Assembly (NCBI RefSeq): GCF_040183065.1
Contig: NC_091130.1
Location: 26,454,359 to 26,518,358, forward strand
Origin: Periplaneta americana
Lineage: Eukaryota; Arthropoda; Insecta; Blattodea; Blattidae
DNA: 64,000 nt
Reading direction: 5' to 3'
The notes under the pieces: generated by a model
Told to the model about the DNA's origin: nothing
What the model saw: the letters and a program-made list of their open reading frames with translations, nothing else
The model's database searches: none
Made by a program: the position numbers and the translations under genes
Part shown: in pieces, positions 43,721-53,900 of the stretch
Layout: every line of letters begins with the position of its first letter
Numbering within the stretch: position 1 is the stretch's first letter

Positions 43721-44734
43721 TACTTGCTCAGTGTAGGAGGAAATTTCAAAGAAAGTTTTCCTGGGGTTGATCCACCCGATACGTCTACAGTTCGTTCAAC
43801 GGTGAATAAATTCAAAACAACGGAATCAGTATTGAACCAGAAAAGAAAACGAAGGCGCTATGTTTTAACTGAGGAAAAGTTTTATGATATCGGCGGTCGA
43901 ATAGAACAATCGCCGAAGTTAGCACAGCAAGCTAGGGTCAGCCGTACACAAATTACTAAAATTTCATCCATACAAAGTTACATAACTAAAGCCCGCGGAT
44001 TCACACAGAAAAGTCAATTTTTGCAACTGATTTATTCAATCTGTACATGGCGGCCATTTAGACAGACAATTTGTGAATTTTTATTGACGACGCGTGGTTT
44101 TACTTGCACGGACGAGTTAACGCTCAAAATAACCGGGACTGGTTAGTAGGTAATCTACGGCCTATTTATGAATGTCCATTACATTGGTGTATGGCAGGGC
44201 CGGGCATGGGAGCGGCTCCATTTAGTCGGCCAGAGCTGCTCTCGCTCCGCAAGGCACTTCAATTCCAAGCCAGAGCAGAACGCTCACGCAGTGACGGACT
44301 CGCATTACAGCTACCTTCCCTGCATTAATAAAACAAGAGCCACAGTTGTTCTAGTCATTCAGTCTGTCAGTACATTTATAAGGATATTACATCAATCCAT
44401 TGTACATTACAGAATTTATAACACTCTTATTAATTGAATGAAATAAACTTCGCTCTATACACACACACAAATCATCAGGCTTATTTACATAACCCATACG
44501 CACATACTGCAATCTCCTCACCACGGTTCTACGAGACAGGCGTATGGCTTCCACTTCCCCTACTTGCTGTGGACAGAGTTCATCTGCCAATATAATTAAA
44601 CATCGCTTGATGAATTCACCTTCGTTGAATGTTTTCAATTCCTTTGCAATTTCGTAGCAAATTTTGTAGCTAATTCTCATAGCCGATTCACTAAGTGCCT
44701 TATTGTCATCCTGTTAATACATAATATATAGGCC

Positions 44735-44868
44735 TAATATAATATAATATAATATAATATAATATAATATAATATAATATAATATAATATAATATAATAT
44801 AATATAATGTGATGCGATGCGATATATGATATGATATGATATGATATGATATATGATGATATATGACC
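44735..44868. repeat. (ATAAT)n, then ATATG-type pentanucleotide repeats
   Basis: About fourteen ATAAT units to 44808, then GATGC and ATATG units. Located inside the hAT element, dividing its transposase remnant. Confidence 0.92.
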
Positions 44869-44869
44869 A

Positions 44870-45052
44870 TAAATTAACACAACTTAAAAAAAAGTTTCTC
44901 AGGTATTATATATCATAATACTTGTATAATTTAAAATTATATAATACTAAATGTATAATAACTTATAATGCAATGTAAATATTAAATAGATACTCTAATA
45001 TAATGTACGGTACCTGAGAAACATTTTCTTTAAGTTGTATTAATTTATGGTG
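44870..45052. repeat. Inverted pair inside the hAT element
   Basis: ATAAATTAACACAACTTAAA then AAAAGTTTCTCAGGTA (about 44871-44907) is inverted at GTACCTGAGAAACATTTTCT then TTAAGTTGTATTAATTTAT (about 45010-45050). Interior AT-rich. It may be a small MITE that inserted into the transposase frame. Confidence 0.6.
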
Positions 45053-45558
45053 TTCATTACCAACATATTTGTCATATTCAGTAGCATGTTGTAAAGAATA
45101 ATTTCGTTGGGTATTGAACTTCTTAATCAGTTGGAGTGTTTTATGCCAAATTAAACACTTTGCTAATCCACTGCTCTCTACCAAAAAGAACTCCTCCTCC
45201 CATGATACATTAAAAGCATTGGGAATAGCGGGACGCTTTAGTGTATGAGCGGAAACTCCGTCTTCAAAGTTCGCCATCATACTGCAGAGTCACCACTGCA
45301 CCGACACTGAATGACGTACAGTATGCATACGTCACACCGTTCGCGAGACCCGCTCTTTAAAGCACACAGCGCTCATTTCTCAGAATTACGTAATGTGCCC
45401 AGCCCTGGTGTATAGTGTGCATTAAATGAAAACGTATAATAATCGGCCTTTCCCCCCCCCCCACGAAGCAATTAATATTGAGTGTTGACCGATATAAAAC
45501 CCTAATTTTGCATCAGTTTTTCCCCTCAATTAATTAAAGAAGAGCAAATGTAGGATAT

Positions 45559-45762
45559 ACTTTGGTTTCTTCGGAGGTTTTCCCCAGCCGTGGGACTGAA
45601 GCCGGATGGTCTATGGCGAGTCCTTGGCATCAACCCCTTTGATTTGATTACCTGGTTGGGTTTTTCCGAGGTTTCCCCCACCGAAAAGGCAAATGCCGGG
45701 TAATATTTTGGCGAATCCTCGGACCTCATCTCATCTCACTACATCTCGCCAAAATGTAAAAA
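45559..45762 (+). mobile_element. Two adjacent SINE-A tail fragments
   Basis: CGGAGGTTTTCCCCAGCCGT (about 45573) and, after GATTTGATTACCTGGTTGGG, a second CCGAGGTTTCCCCCACC (about 45666) with TCCTCGGACCTCATCTC. Both correspond to the SINE-A body without a head. Confidence 0.6.
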
Positions 45763-45955
45763 AAAAAAAAATGTAAAAAAATTGTACAAAATTGTAAAAA
45801 TTGTAGAAAATTACTAAATTGTAAAACTATAAAAATTTGTAAAAATTGTAATTGTAATATTGTAAAATGTTGACATGTCCCACATCTTAAAGCTTCATTG
45901 CTCATGTAAGATCTATGGAATAAAATAAATGAATGAATGAATGAATGAATGAATA
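45763..45955 (+). mobile_element. LINE 3' untranslated end with AATG tail
   Basis: AT-rich stretch of TGTAAAA words, then GTCCCACATCTTAAAGCTTC, then ATTGCTCATGTAAGATCTAT, ending in ATAAA and an AATG microsatellite (45929-45955). I recognise this as a common insect LINE 3' end. No coding part. Confidence 0.6.
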
Positions 45956-46555
45956 TGTTTCAGCAAAACGGGGTTACAGCCCATACAGCTCAAACTTCAT
46001 TGCACGCGATTGCTGATGTATTTGATGAGAGAGTGATTAGTATAGGGTTGTGGCCTGTTTGATTCTCAGAACTAACGCCCTGCGGTTTTTATTTATGGTA
46101 CATTTTAAAAGACAGATACATATAAATCAAATCCACAATATTGGATGAACTGCAGAAACACATATTAAAAGAAGATTTTTTTTTAACTTCGAACGCAGCC
46201 CTGGGCATAAGGGGGAAGTGAAAGGAACGCAGAAACCCCCGCCTATGTCCTTTTCGCTTATACCGCCTTATAAACATACATCAGTGGTGGATTTTAGGCG
46301 ACCAGCAATAGCCGAAAGTTCGAAAAAGCTATGATGCCCGCTTGATACAATCCGTCACTGATGTTCCTCTCTGCTCGTACCGCACCAAAACATTGTTGTC
46401 TCAGCCGGGAGAGGTGAAGTGGGGAGTTAATGGTGGTCTGCAGTGACTCAATCGAATTAATAGCGCCCAGGCTTCTTTTTTTTTAATAAATGGGATTTAC
46501 TAGTCCTATTATAGTGCAGACCCCAGGAATAATATTACTTTATAGTACAAGAGAG
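45956..46555. other. No gene; possible 80-bp hAT-type MITE at 46282-46360
   Basis: CAGTGGTGGATTTTAGG and TACAATCCGTCACTG are weak inverted ends, with no clear duplication. Nothing else recognised. Confidence 0.35.
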
Positions 46556-46559
46556 TAGA

Positions 46560-47117
46560 GTGAGAAAATTAAACACAGAATAAATATAGGAAATGACTAC
46601 TATTATTTGATTCAGGAGCTTTTGTCTTCTAGTCTGCTTAAAAAAAACTGAAAGTTAGAATTTATAAAATAGTTATATTACCGGTTGCTCTGAATGGTTG
46701 TGAAACTTGGACTCTCATTTTGAGAGAGGAACAGAGGTTGAGACTGTTCGAGACTAAGGTGCTTAGAAAAATATTTAGGGCTAAGAGGAATGAAGTTATA
46801 GAAGAATGGAAAAAGTTACACAACACAGAACTGCATGTATTGTATTCTTCACCTGACATAATTAGGAACATTAAATCCAGAAGTTTGCGATGGGCAGGGC
46901 ATGTAACACGCAGAAATAAGAATATAAATAAGATATGAGGGAAAAATAAAACCTTTGTGGAGGCCGAGACGTAGATGGGAGGATAATATTAAAATGGATT
47001 TGAGAGAAGTGGGATATCTAGGGACTGGATTAATCTTGCTCAGGATAGGGACCGATGGCGGGCTTATGTGAGGACAGCAATGAACCTCTGGGTTCTTTAA
47101 AAGCCGTAAGTAAGTAA
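46560..47117 (+). mobile_element. LINE-A copy, 3' 560 bp with internal deletion
   Basis: Peptides YYYLIQELLSSSLLKK-like at the start, then LRLFETKVLRKIFRAKRNEV, EEWKKLHNTELHVLYSSPDI and NIKSRSLRWAGHVTR. The MGESRNAYRVLVG segment is deleted at about 46912-46945, and the WEDNIKMDLREVGY region follows. Ends with the GTAAGTAAGTA tail that abuts the large inverted repeat. Confidence 0.82.
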
Positions 47118-48850
47118 GTATAAGAGAGTAAAATTAGATTTTATCCGCGAGTGGAAAATTCATCGCCGGAGGAGAAGTCGAGAATGACAATTTCCACGAA
47201 CGCATAAAATCTGTATACTCTCGTGTGCTATAAAACATTTATCCATTACTGGCATCTAAATTTCATTTTAAGATGTAGGCCTTTTCTTTGCAATGTGTTT
47301 TTTTATGAAGAAGTTATAAATGGATGAATGTATTTGGTTTCGTTGTTACTAATGTGTTGGTTGTCATGGAGAAAGTAATTTAAAATAGTAATATACGTTA
47401 CAGAGCGGTATGTTGACGTTTTCATGTTCGAGGAAAAGATTGAAAAAGCGAAACGTAGTTGAGATTTTTAATTTCCGAGAACATGAAAACAAACATACCG
47501 CTCGTGTATCGTACATTATTTTGTGCGAAGATCGTTTATTACATACCTGAAAGACGAATTTCTAATTAGTTGCAATGAAATCTCCATGTTGGTTTCTGTT
47601 TAATGACGCCAACTTCGGAACACCAAAATATATTTCTTCAACATTGTTGCTGTAAAATGTTTTCTTTGTTTACTATACTCCAGCAGGCCGTGATATACGT
47701 CTGTCTTTTTTTCCCCCCAGTCTATAAATGCGAACTTAAAACAAACGGTAAGGTTATGTAATGATTTATTTTTCATTTTAATATTTTAACAATATTATTT
47801 GTGCGAGATCGTGCGTATTTGCTTGTGTTCCGCACAGAACCAATACGCGGTAAGTGTGAAATACCACATTCAGTATTCCCAACGTAACACACATAACAAT
47901 TTCCCTCTTCTTACAGCTTAAGCGCGACATTCATTTTACTGCTTTAGGCTTTTAACATATTATTTATAGAGACGTTTAACATAGTAATAATTATAAATTG
48001 GAAACATACCACTGCAATTTCACCTAAATTGCAATGTTACTTATTGTTTTTAAATATTTGCAAAAATTAAGTAAAGTCTACTACTCCACGAAACTTATTG
48101 CATTCCTGATACAAGTGAAAAAATCAACAAGATTCCAGATGCCGATGTTATTACTGCAATATGTTATATAAATAATATTGTTAAAATATTAAAATGAAAA
48201 ATAAATCATTACATAATCTTACCGTTTGTTTTAAGTTCGCATTTATAGACTGGGGGGAAAAAAAGACAGACGTATATCACGGCCTGCTGGAGTATAGTAA
48301 ACACAGAAAACATTTTATAGCAACAATGTTGAAGAAAGATATTTTGGTTTTCCGAAGTTGGCGTCATTAAACAGAAACCAACATGGAGATTTCATTGCAA
48401 CTAATTAGAAATTCGTCTTTCAGGTATGTAATAAACGATCTTCGCACAAAATAATGTACGATACACGAGCGGTATGTTTGTTTTCATGTTCTCGGAAATT
48501 AAAAATCTCAACTACGTTTCGCTTTTTCAATCTTTTCCTCGAACATGAAAACGTCAACATACCGCTCTGTAACGTATATTACTATTTTAAATTACTTTCT
48601 CCATGACAACCAACACATTAGTAACAACGAAGCCATACATTCATCCATTTATAACTTCTTCATAAAAAAACACATTGCAAAGAAAAGGCCTACATCTTAA
48701 AATGAAATTTAGATGCCAGTAATGGATAAATGTTTTATAGCACACTAGAGTATACAGATTTTATGCGTTCGTGGAAATTGTCATTCTCGACTTCTCCTCC
48801 GGCGATGAATTTTCCACTCGCGGATAAAATCTAATTTTACTCTCTTATAC
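47118..48850. repeat. Large inverted repeat, arms about 683 bp, spacer 368 bp
   Basis: Left arm 47118-47800 and right arm 48169-48850 are near-identical inverted copies. The left arm starts GTATAAGAGAGTAAAATTAG and ends TTTAACAATATTATTT. Each arm contains element-M sequence plus about 270 bp of outer sequence not present in the copy at 41.5 kb. The spacer (47801-48168) is the rest of one element M in minus orientation. Each arm carries two of the hairpins (47143-47215 and 47391-47514; 48456-48579 and 48752-48826). Confidence 0.9.
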
Positions 48851-48989
48851 TTGTGACCTTGTTCTAGGTCGTGAATTGTGAGATGTGCGCAAACGCGAAA
48901 GTATTGATTTTTTCCGAGGAACAATAATGTCATTGACCTTGTGTAATCCCGTTAGACTTGGTATAACCTTTGTTCATATTATAGTTGTA

Positions 48990-49056
48990 ATCCCCTGGTA
49001 GAGGGGTAGAGAAGGCCTGACGGCCTTATCTCTACCAGGTTAAATAAATAAATAAA
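48990..49056 (+). mobile_element. LINE 3' tip with AAAT tail (unit 1)
   Basis: GTTGTAATCCCCTGGTAGAG then the small hairpin GAAGGCCTGACGGCCTT and CTCTACCAGGTTAAATAAAT. This resembles the hairpin-bearing 3' ends of LINE-C. Absent from the K copy at 3.6-4.3 kb. Confidence 0.6.
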
Positions 49057-49406
49057 TACTAATAAATAAATTACTGAATTCGACATTGAAAAACGAGATG
49101 ACAAATTGAATTTATTTGAATATTATTTACAATTAACGCTAATTATTATAGTAACAGAACATAACCTTCTGCGACAGTATTGGATTTCCAGCCTCCGTGA
49201 CTTTTCGCTAATTCTCTTTCGATTGCATATCCGAGAATAATCGATACTTGCAGTTTTATAATGGTACAAAGATGATTTGTTATTGGCTGAACACCTGAAC
49301 TTTAATGAATAGGTGTACTTTAATGAGGTGCATTAAAGGGTTACTACCAGGTGTATAATTACTACATTTTGGCATGGTCGAGCATAATAGTACATTATGC
49401 AACGAG

Positions 49407-49506
49407 CCTATAATGATAGAAATTAAGAAGCGAGTATGGATGTTTATGAAACGAGCGCAAGCGAGTTTCATAATTTTCATACGAGCTTCTTAATTGCCAT
49501 TATAGG
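49407..49506. repeat. Imperfect palindrome (hairpin)
   Basis: Arms CCTATAATGATAGAAATTAA then GAAGCGAG and the complementary CTTCTTAATTGCCATTATAGG. Centre AACGAGCGCAAGCGAGTT. Counterpart of the hairpin at 4102-4193. Confidence 0.85.
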
Positions 49507-49729
49507 CGAGTTTCATGCGACTTTTTATGCTCGACCATATTTCTAACTTGAAATTATTTAGATGTATACATTTTATTTGTATCTGACAAGATCGGAAGTG
49601 ACCTTGTTCTAGGTCGTGAATTGTGAGATGTGCGCAAACGCGAAAGTATTTATTTTTTCCGAGGAACAATAATGTCATTGTCCTTGTGTAATCCCGTTAG
49701 ACTTGGTATAACCTTTATTCATATTATAG

Positions 49730-49783
49730 TTGTAATCCCCTGGTATAGGGGTAGAGAAGGCCTGACGGCCTTATCTCTACCAG

Positions 49784-49824
<41 letters not shown>

Positions 49825-49836
49825 ATACTAATAAAT
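49730..49836 (+). mobile_element. LINE 3' tip with expanded AAAT tail (unit 2)
   Basis: Same as the unit-1 tip, but the AAAT microsatellite is about 28 bases longer. This is the largest length difference between the two units. Confidence 0.6.
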
Positions 49837-50197
49837 AAATTACTGAATTCGACATTGAAAAACGAGATGACAAATTGAATTTATTTGAATATTATTTACA
49901 ATTAACGCTAATTATTATAGTAACAGAACATAACCTTCTGCGACAGTATTGGATTTCCAGCCTCCGTGACTTTTCGCTAATTCTCTTTCGATTGCATATC
50001 CGAGAATAATCGATACTTGCGGTTTTATAACGGTACAAAGCTGACTTGTTATTGGCTGAACACCTGTAAGCTGAGTTGTCATTGGCTGAAAACACCTGCA
50101 CTTTAATGAGTAGGTGTACTTTAATGACGTGCATTAAAGGACTGCTACCAGGTGTATAATTACTACCTTTCGGCATGGTCGAGCATAAAAAATTTTT

Positions 50198-50814
50198 ATT
50201 CACTGCTGGTGAATAAAGCTATTCTTTAGGTTACGAAGGACGATGAACTAAAGACACGATTAGACACCAGTCATGGCACACCCTGTCGTTCCTAGTTCCG
50301 AGTCTTTGTATTTTGTGGCACAACAGGCTGTTAATGGAGAGGCCGTAAGTCTGTCTGTCTCCTCAGTTTTCATCCACTTAAGAACATAGAGCGTACAGAA
50401 TGAATTAGAATACTGACAAGATGCATTAAAAATTTTCTGAATTATTTGCCTTGGGACAAATGTGTACCGAATTTCTTTAGCATACAAATACAGAGGTTCA
50501 TGCATTGCATATGAGTGCATGGGAAGACGGCTTCGGGGGGCCTGGTATTTGTTATTACAATGTGGACGCGCCTTGTTACAGCTTGTGATTGGCTATTCTG
50601 GCCAGGCATTATTACCCCGTGACACGTACAGCGCGGGTCCCGAGTGATGAGACATCTTAACTCGCTCCAGGGGTCGGAATCTGTGGTTGCTGGACCAACG
50701 CGGGCCGGCGCAGGAATTAACTCTATTACGCCACCTGTAATTCCTACAAACCAGACTGGGAGAGACGTATTCAAACGAAACACAAATAAGCTCTACGGTG
50801 CAAATATATCAACA
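50198..50814. other. No gene; GC-rich part at 50520-50760
   Basis: Open frames on both strands (50442-50783 minus, 50644-50877 plus) in GC-rich sequence, with words such as TGTGGACGCGCCTTGTTAC and AACGCGGGCCGGCGCAGG. No domain or splice support. Confidence 0.3.
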
Positions 50815-50815
50815 G

Positions 50816-50872
50816 TAATCTCACTAGAGGTTTTGATTTATCTAGAGAAAATCAAAACTCGAGTGGGATTTA
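50816..50872. repeat. Small palindrome
   Basis: AATCTCACTAGAGGTTTTGATT and AAAATCAAAACTCGAGTGGGATT pair around ATCTAGAG. Confidence 0.75.
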
Positions 50873-50901
50873 ATTGACTATTACACGATTAGAAGAAAGT
50901 A

Positions 50902-51711
50902 CAGAGTGATTTATATAGAACTGACACATTTCTTTCTTTAATTATTCCTTTGGAAATTCATTCAATGACCCAATTTTAGCACCAAATTAAACAGAATGTT
51001 CTGGAGTTTCGATTCCTTGTCACTAGATGCGCAGATGTTTATGTTTTATTCTTATTGTTGGCAGCACTAGATGCGCAGATGTTTATGTTTTATTCCTATT
51101 GTTGGCAGCTGTTTTCGACATTTTGTGTCAACGTGAAAATGGAGTACACATTAAATCAACGACTCTTCCTTGTGAAGCAATACTGGATTACGAATTCAAT
51201 TACAGCTACTCAAAGGGCATACCAGAGAGAATTTGGTGTTCGCAATCCTCCCAAAAGAAACACAATACTGGGACTGGTAAACAAATTGGAAACAACTGGA
51301 TCTCTGGTGAGTGAAAAGGGCAAGCATCGTTCATCTAGGCTTCCCACGGTTGTTGTTGACGTAAGAGCACGACTGGAGCAGTCACCCAAAAAATCATTAA
51401 GACATTTGTCGCAGGAGACAGGGTACATCTACTCAATGTGTCAGAGAGACAGACATTAGACGATCTGAAGCACAACATCACACAGGAGATTCAAGCTATT
51501 GACAACAGAGTCCTCCAACGAGTGGCCAGTAACATGGAACGACGTGTTGAGTTGTGCCTTATGCAGGATGGAGGACATTTTCAACATTTGCTATAGAGGT
51601 AAATAATCTCCCAAAATTCCTCTATATTTTAGGTAAATAAGTTGTCGCTAGCACAATTCGTTTTGAAACAATTAATGAAAGAAATGTGTCAGTTCTATAT
51701 AAATCACTCTG
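50902..51711 (+). mobile_element. Mariner-like element, transposase middle deleted
   Basis: Terminal inverted repeats of about 42 bp: CAGAGTGATTTATATAGAAC then TGACACATTTCTTTC and its inverse at 51672-51711. TA at 50900-50901 and 51712-51713. Frame 51139-51450 encodes MEYTLNQRLFLVKQYWITNS, TATQRAYQREFGVRNPPKRN, TILGLVNKLETTGSLVSEKG and RARLEQSPKKSLRHLSQETG, the DUF4817-type helix-turn-helix N-terminus. This joins directly to the C-terminal QRDRQTLDDLKHNITQEIQ and VLQRVASNMERRVELCLMQD with HFQHLL (to about 51596). The DDE catalytic part is missing. A 44-bp tandem duplication lies at 51021-51108. Confidence 0.85.
51021..51108. repeat. 44-bp tandem duplication inside the mariner-like element
   Basis: CACTAGATGCGCAGATGTTT then ATGTTTTATTCTTATTGTTG occurs twice, with one base difference. 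Located just before the transposase start. Confidence 0.9.
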
Positions 51712-51713
51712 TA

Positions 51714-52672
51714 TATAAAGATTAGAAGTAGCGAAGTACTCCGATACAATAAAATATTAATTGACTTACGAAAATACAGCTGCCTTCAAATGTATTATTG
51801 TACCATCTCAACATTACGCTAGATGGCAGTAGTGTTTTATGATTATGTTTTCTTGTTATCAGTTGTGCCAACTATGGAATCTTCATTGAAATGTGTGGAC
51901 GGTTACTAGTCAAGAAGGCTTTGTTGATTCAGTTTAATTTTTATTAAAACATTTGCATTCCACTTCAATCATCCGGATCCCAGTAATCAACGTCACTTGA
52001 CAGATGATTTTCAATAAATCTTAGTATTAAACAATCTCTGATACGTGACTATCCATAATATCAAATAGCAGAAGCTATAACATATATACCCTAAATAATA
52101 TAAATAGCCTAAGTGTTAGAAAAGTTTTAATTACGGATGATGAAATAAACAAGAAACGTTTTAATTAACGATGATGAAATAGAAAATAGACATGAATAAT
52201 TTTAAAATAAACAAGTACAATTTTCAAATTTGAATGTTTTAGTGGTTGGTGGTTCAGTTGATGTTACATTGGACGTGTGCGTAAAAGAAGTTAACTCGTT
52301 GATGTACAGGTATATCCCTCAACTTATTCAGGATTTCCGAATGGTGCTCTTCATATATGACCAGGGATCTTTATTAATTCTTGTTCTTGAATGCCAATGC
52401 GAGTCATATTTGAAAGTGCTGTGCATCGACTGGAGTGGTTTGTAATTTTCTGTTTTTTGACGTCCAGACCAGTGCAGTTTGAAATGTTGGCAAACAAAGA
52501 AACAAATGCTAGGGTAGTGATAAAAATAAACAAATGCTACGGACGCAATAAAATTAAACAAATGCTAGGGACGCGATAAAATTGTGCGATAAGCAGCCAT
52601 GATTGGTTGAAAGACGTCCTTTCGTACCGTTTTATTGGTCAAAAGTAGTGTGACGTAGTAAAAGTGTAATAG
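51714..52672. repeat. Repeat family X, second copy
   Basis: Shares ATTAGAAG...AAGTACTCCG, ATTAATTGACTTAC and the block from GCAGTTTGAAATGTTGGC to ATTGGTCAAAAGTAGTGTGA with 40595-42447. The AAACAAATGCTA-type word is repeated three times at 52500-52572. The centre (51780-52470) is unmatched, with no coding-like frame. Confidence 0.55.
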
Positions 52673-53050
52673 TAATTGAAATTTATCTACTGATATCCCT
52701 TATTAAATGTAATGTTTGTCAATGTGTGTTTTAAGAAGCCGTAAAAAAATCGATGCTTGACAATTCAAAGTTCAATTTGAGTAAGACAAAAAAAAAATAC
52801 GTCTATCAACATGTACTTACACAATCCTTAGCATTATTTTCTCCCGGGAAGAGATTTTGATACAATATGAAAGATACGTCGACAATTTTTTTTTTTCTAA
52901 TTTCCTCAGACATCAAATAAACTATTATTTTTCCCGGGCCTAGCTCTTGATATGGGTAATGTCTTTTACAATATGAAAATATACTATAGGCCTATCTATA
53001 TTTTTATAGTTTCCTCAGAAATCTAATAAATTATTATTTGCTTAATTTAA
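52673..53050. other. No gene; two related AT-rich segments
   Basis: ATTATTTTTCCCGGG...GATATGG-like words repeat near 52838, 52928 and 53768. No coding frame. Confidence 0.35.
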
Positions 53051-53057
53051 AATTTAA

Positions 53058-53156
53058 AATAAAATATATGCATAAAATAATTACAACAATATTAAAACAC
53101 TTATTAAAAATAAAATTACTGTTGTAATTATTTTATACATATATTTTTAATATTAT
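53058..53156. repeat. Palindrome, arms about 28 bp
   Basis: AAAATATATGCATAAAATAA then TTACAACA is inverted at TGTTGTAATTATTTTATACA then TATATTTTT. Confidence 0.8.
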
Positions 53157-53166
53157 ACACTTATTA

Positions 53167-53376
53167 ATTTGTCCTACAGAATAATATCTATGATATTGAC
53201 AATTAATATTTGAGGAGAAAAATTCGCTCCGGCGGCGGGGATCGAACCCGGGTAGTTAGAGCGCTTGGTACGTAGAACCAAGGACCCGGGTTCGATCCCC
53301 GGTGCCGGAGCGAATTTTTCTCCTCAAATATAAATGTCAATGTCACAGATATTATTCTGTAGGACAAATTAATAAA
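53167..53376. mobile_element. Fold-back pair of SINE-C heads
   Basis: Arms of about 88 bp, nearly identical when inverted. The left arm runs AATTTGTCCTACAGAATAAT ... GAGGAGAAAAATTCGCTCCG ... GGATCGAACCCGGG; the right arm mirrors it. The spacer is the SINE-C anticodon region (GAGCGCTTGGTACGTAGAAC). Two B-boxes therefore face each other. Confidence 0.85.
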
Positions 53377-53593
53377 ACTATAATATTCTCATAGCTGCAG
53401 TGCATATATTTGTACAGATTACTGTGCACGTAACTGCGGAATCCCGGCCAAACAAGTCACTCAGCTGAGTGCGCTCCTAGTATAATGGCAGTTGACATTG
53501 GACATGTACATCAACATGTATGCCTAACTTGGAGTCAGGCCACAAAGGGAAACAATGAAGGAGAGAGGTTCGGTCCGGTGCTGTGGATTGAAT

Positions 53594-53700
53594 TCGGCGT
53601 AGCTCAGTGGCCAGAGCGCTTGGTACGTAGGACCAAGGACCCGGGTTCGATTCCCGGCGCCGGAACGAATTTTTCTCATCAAATATTAATTGTCATATAT
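53594..53700 (+). mobile_element. SINE-C with well-folding tRNA-like head
   Basis: TTCGGCGTAGCTCAGTGGCC then AGAGCGCTTGGTACGTAGGA and the B-box GGGTTCGATTCCC. Seven acceptor pairs (TTCGGCG with CGCCGGA, one wobble), D stem GCTC/GAGC, anticodon stem CTTGG/CCAAG with a 9-base loop, and T stem CCGGG/CCCGG. The oversized anticodon loop and the shared GAATTTTTCTC tail mark it as a SINE, not a tRNA gene. Confidence 0.8.
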
Positions 53701-53804
53701 TTTTAATGTTAAATTATTTATTAGAAAACACTGTTGGAACACGATTAGATTTAAATATGTCTATTATTTTTTCCATGGGCATAACTCTTAAGATATATCG
53801 ATCT

Positions 53805-53900
53805 TATGCGGAGACTAAGAGGAAGACGGGAAATAACGAAGAATGGAGAACGCTGAGTTCGCAGTGAAAGACTGCCCTTGGACAGAAGAAAATGTTATTT
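53805..53900 (+). mobile_element. LINE-B 3' tip
   Basis: Encodes SYAETKRKTGNNEEWRTLSS followed by AGTGAAAGACTGCCCTTGG, matching the 3' end of the LINE-B relic at 204-300 in opposite orientation. Confidence 0.7.

Larger units (their letters stand above)
44195..45407 (-). mobile_element. hAT element with transposase N-terminal remnant
   Basis: Left end CAGGGCCGGGCATGGGAGC, right end GTGCCCAGCCCTG. Flanks GTGTATGG (44187-44194) and GTGTATAG (45408-45415), an 8-bp duplication with one mismatch. The minus-strand frame 45280-44963 encodes FNVSWEEEFFLVESSGLAKC then LIWHKTLQLIKKFNTQRNYS (zinc-finger-like N-terminal region). Frame 44680-44387 encodes FNEGEFIKRCLIILADELCP and RLSRRTVVRRLQY, both typical of GTF2IRD2-related hAT transposases. 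An ATAAT microsatellite and an inverted pair lie between them. The C-terminal half is absent. Confidence 0.88.
42720..45558 (+). mobile_element. Mariner-like relic broken by a pogo-like and a hAT element
   Basis: Pieces of one transposase in order: QSKEFSFAVTF (about 42778-42811); then, past a pogo-like insertion, NFKESFPGVDPPDTSTVRST, KRRRYVLTEEKFYDIGGRIE, QSPKLAQQARVSRTQITK (the helix-turn-helix region annotated as DUF4817 in insect proteomes); then DDAWFYLHGRVNAQNNRDW (44086-44145, part of the catalytic domain); then, past a hAT insertion, CALNENV and HEAINI (45415-45480). Stops and deletions throughout; not functional. Family identification rests on recalled motifs. Confidence 0.72.
48852..50197. 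repeat. Tandem duplication of repeat family K
   Basis: Unit 1 (48852-49596) and unit 2 (49598-50197) both start GTGACCTTGTTCTAGGTCGT and run through the same landmarks with very few differences. Unit 1 ends with the hairpin at 49407-49506; unit 2 stops at GGCATGGTCGAGCATAAA. Both carry the same short LINE tail (below), so the duplication followed that insertion. No coding capacity. Confidence 0.88.

Noticed and set aside
44104-44437. Two overlapping frames as genes
   Set aside because: They run from mariner-like transposase into the hAT element and are chance read-throughs across an insertion junction.
53594-53670. A functional tRNA gene
   Set aside because: The cloverleaf forms, but the anticodon loop has nine bases and the same head recurs with a shared non-tRNA tail at 25.1 and 53.3 kb, so it is a SINE.
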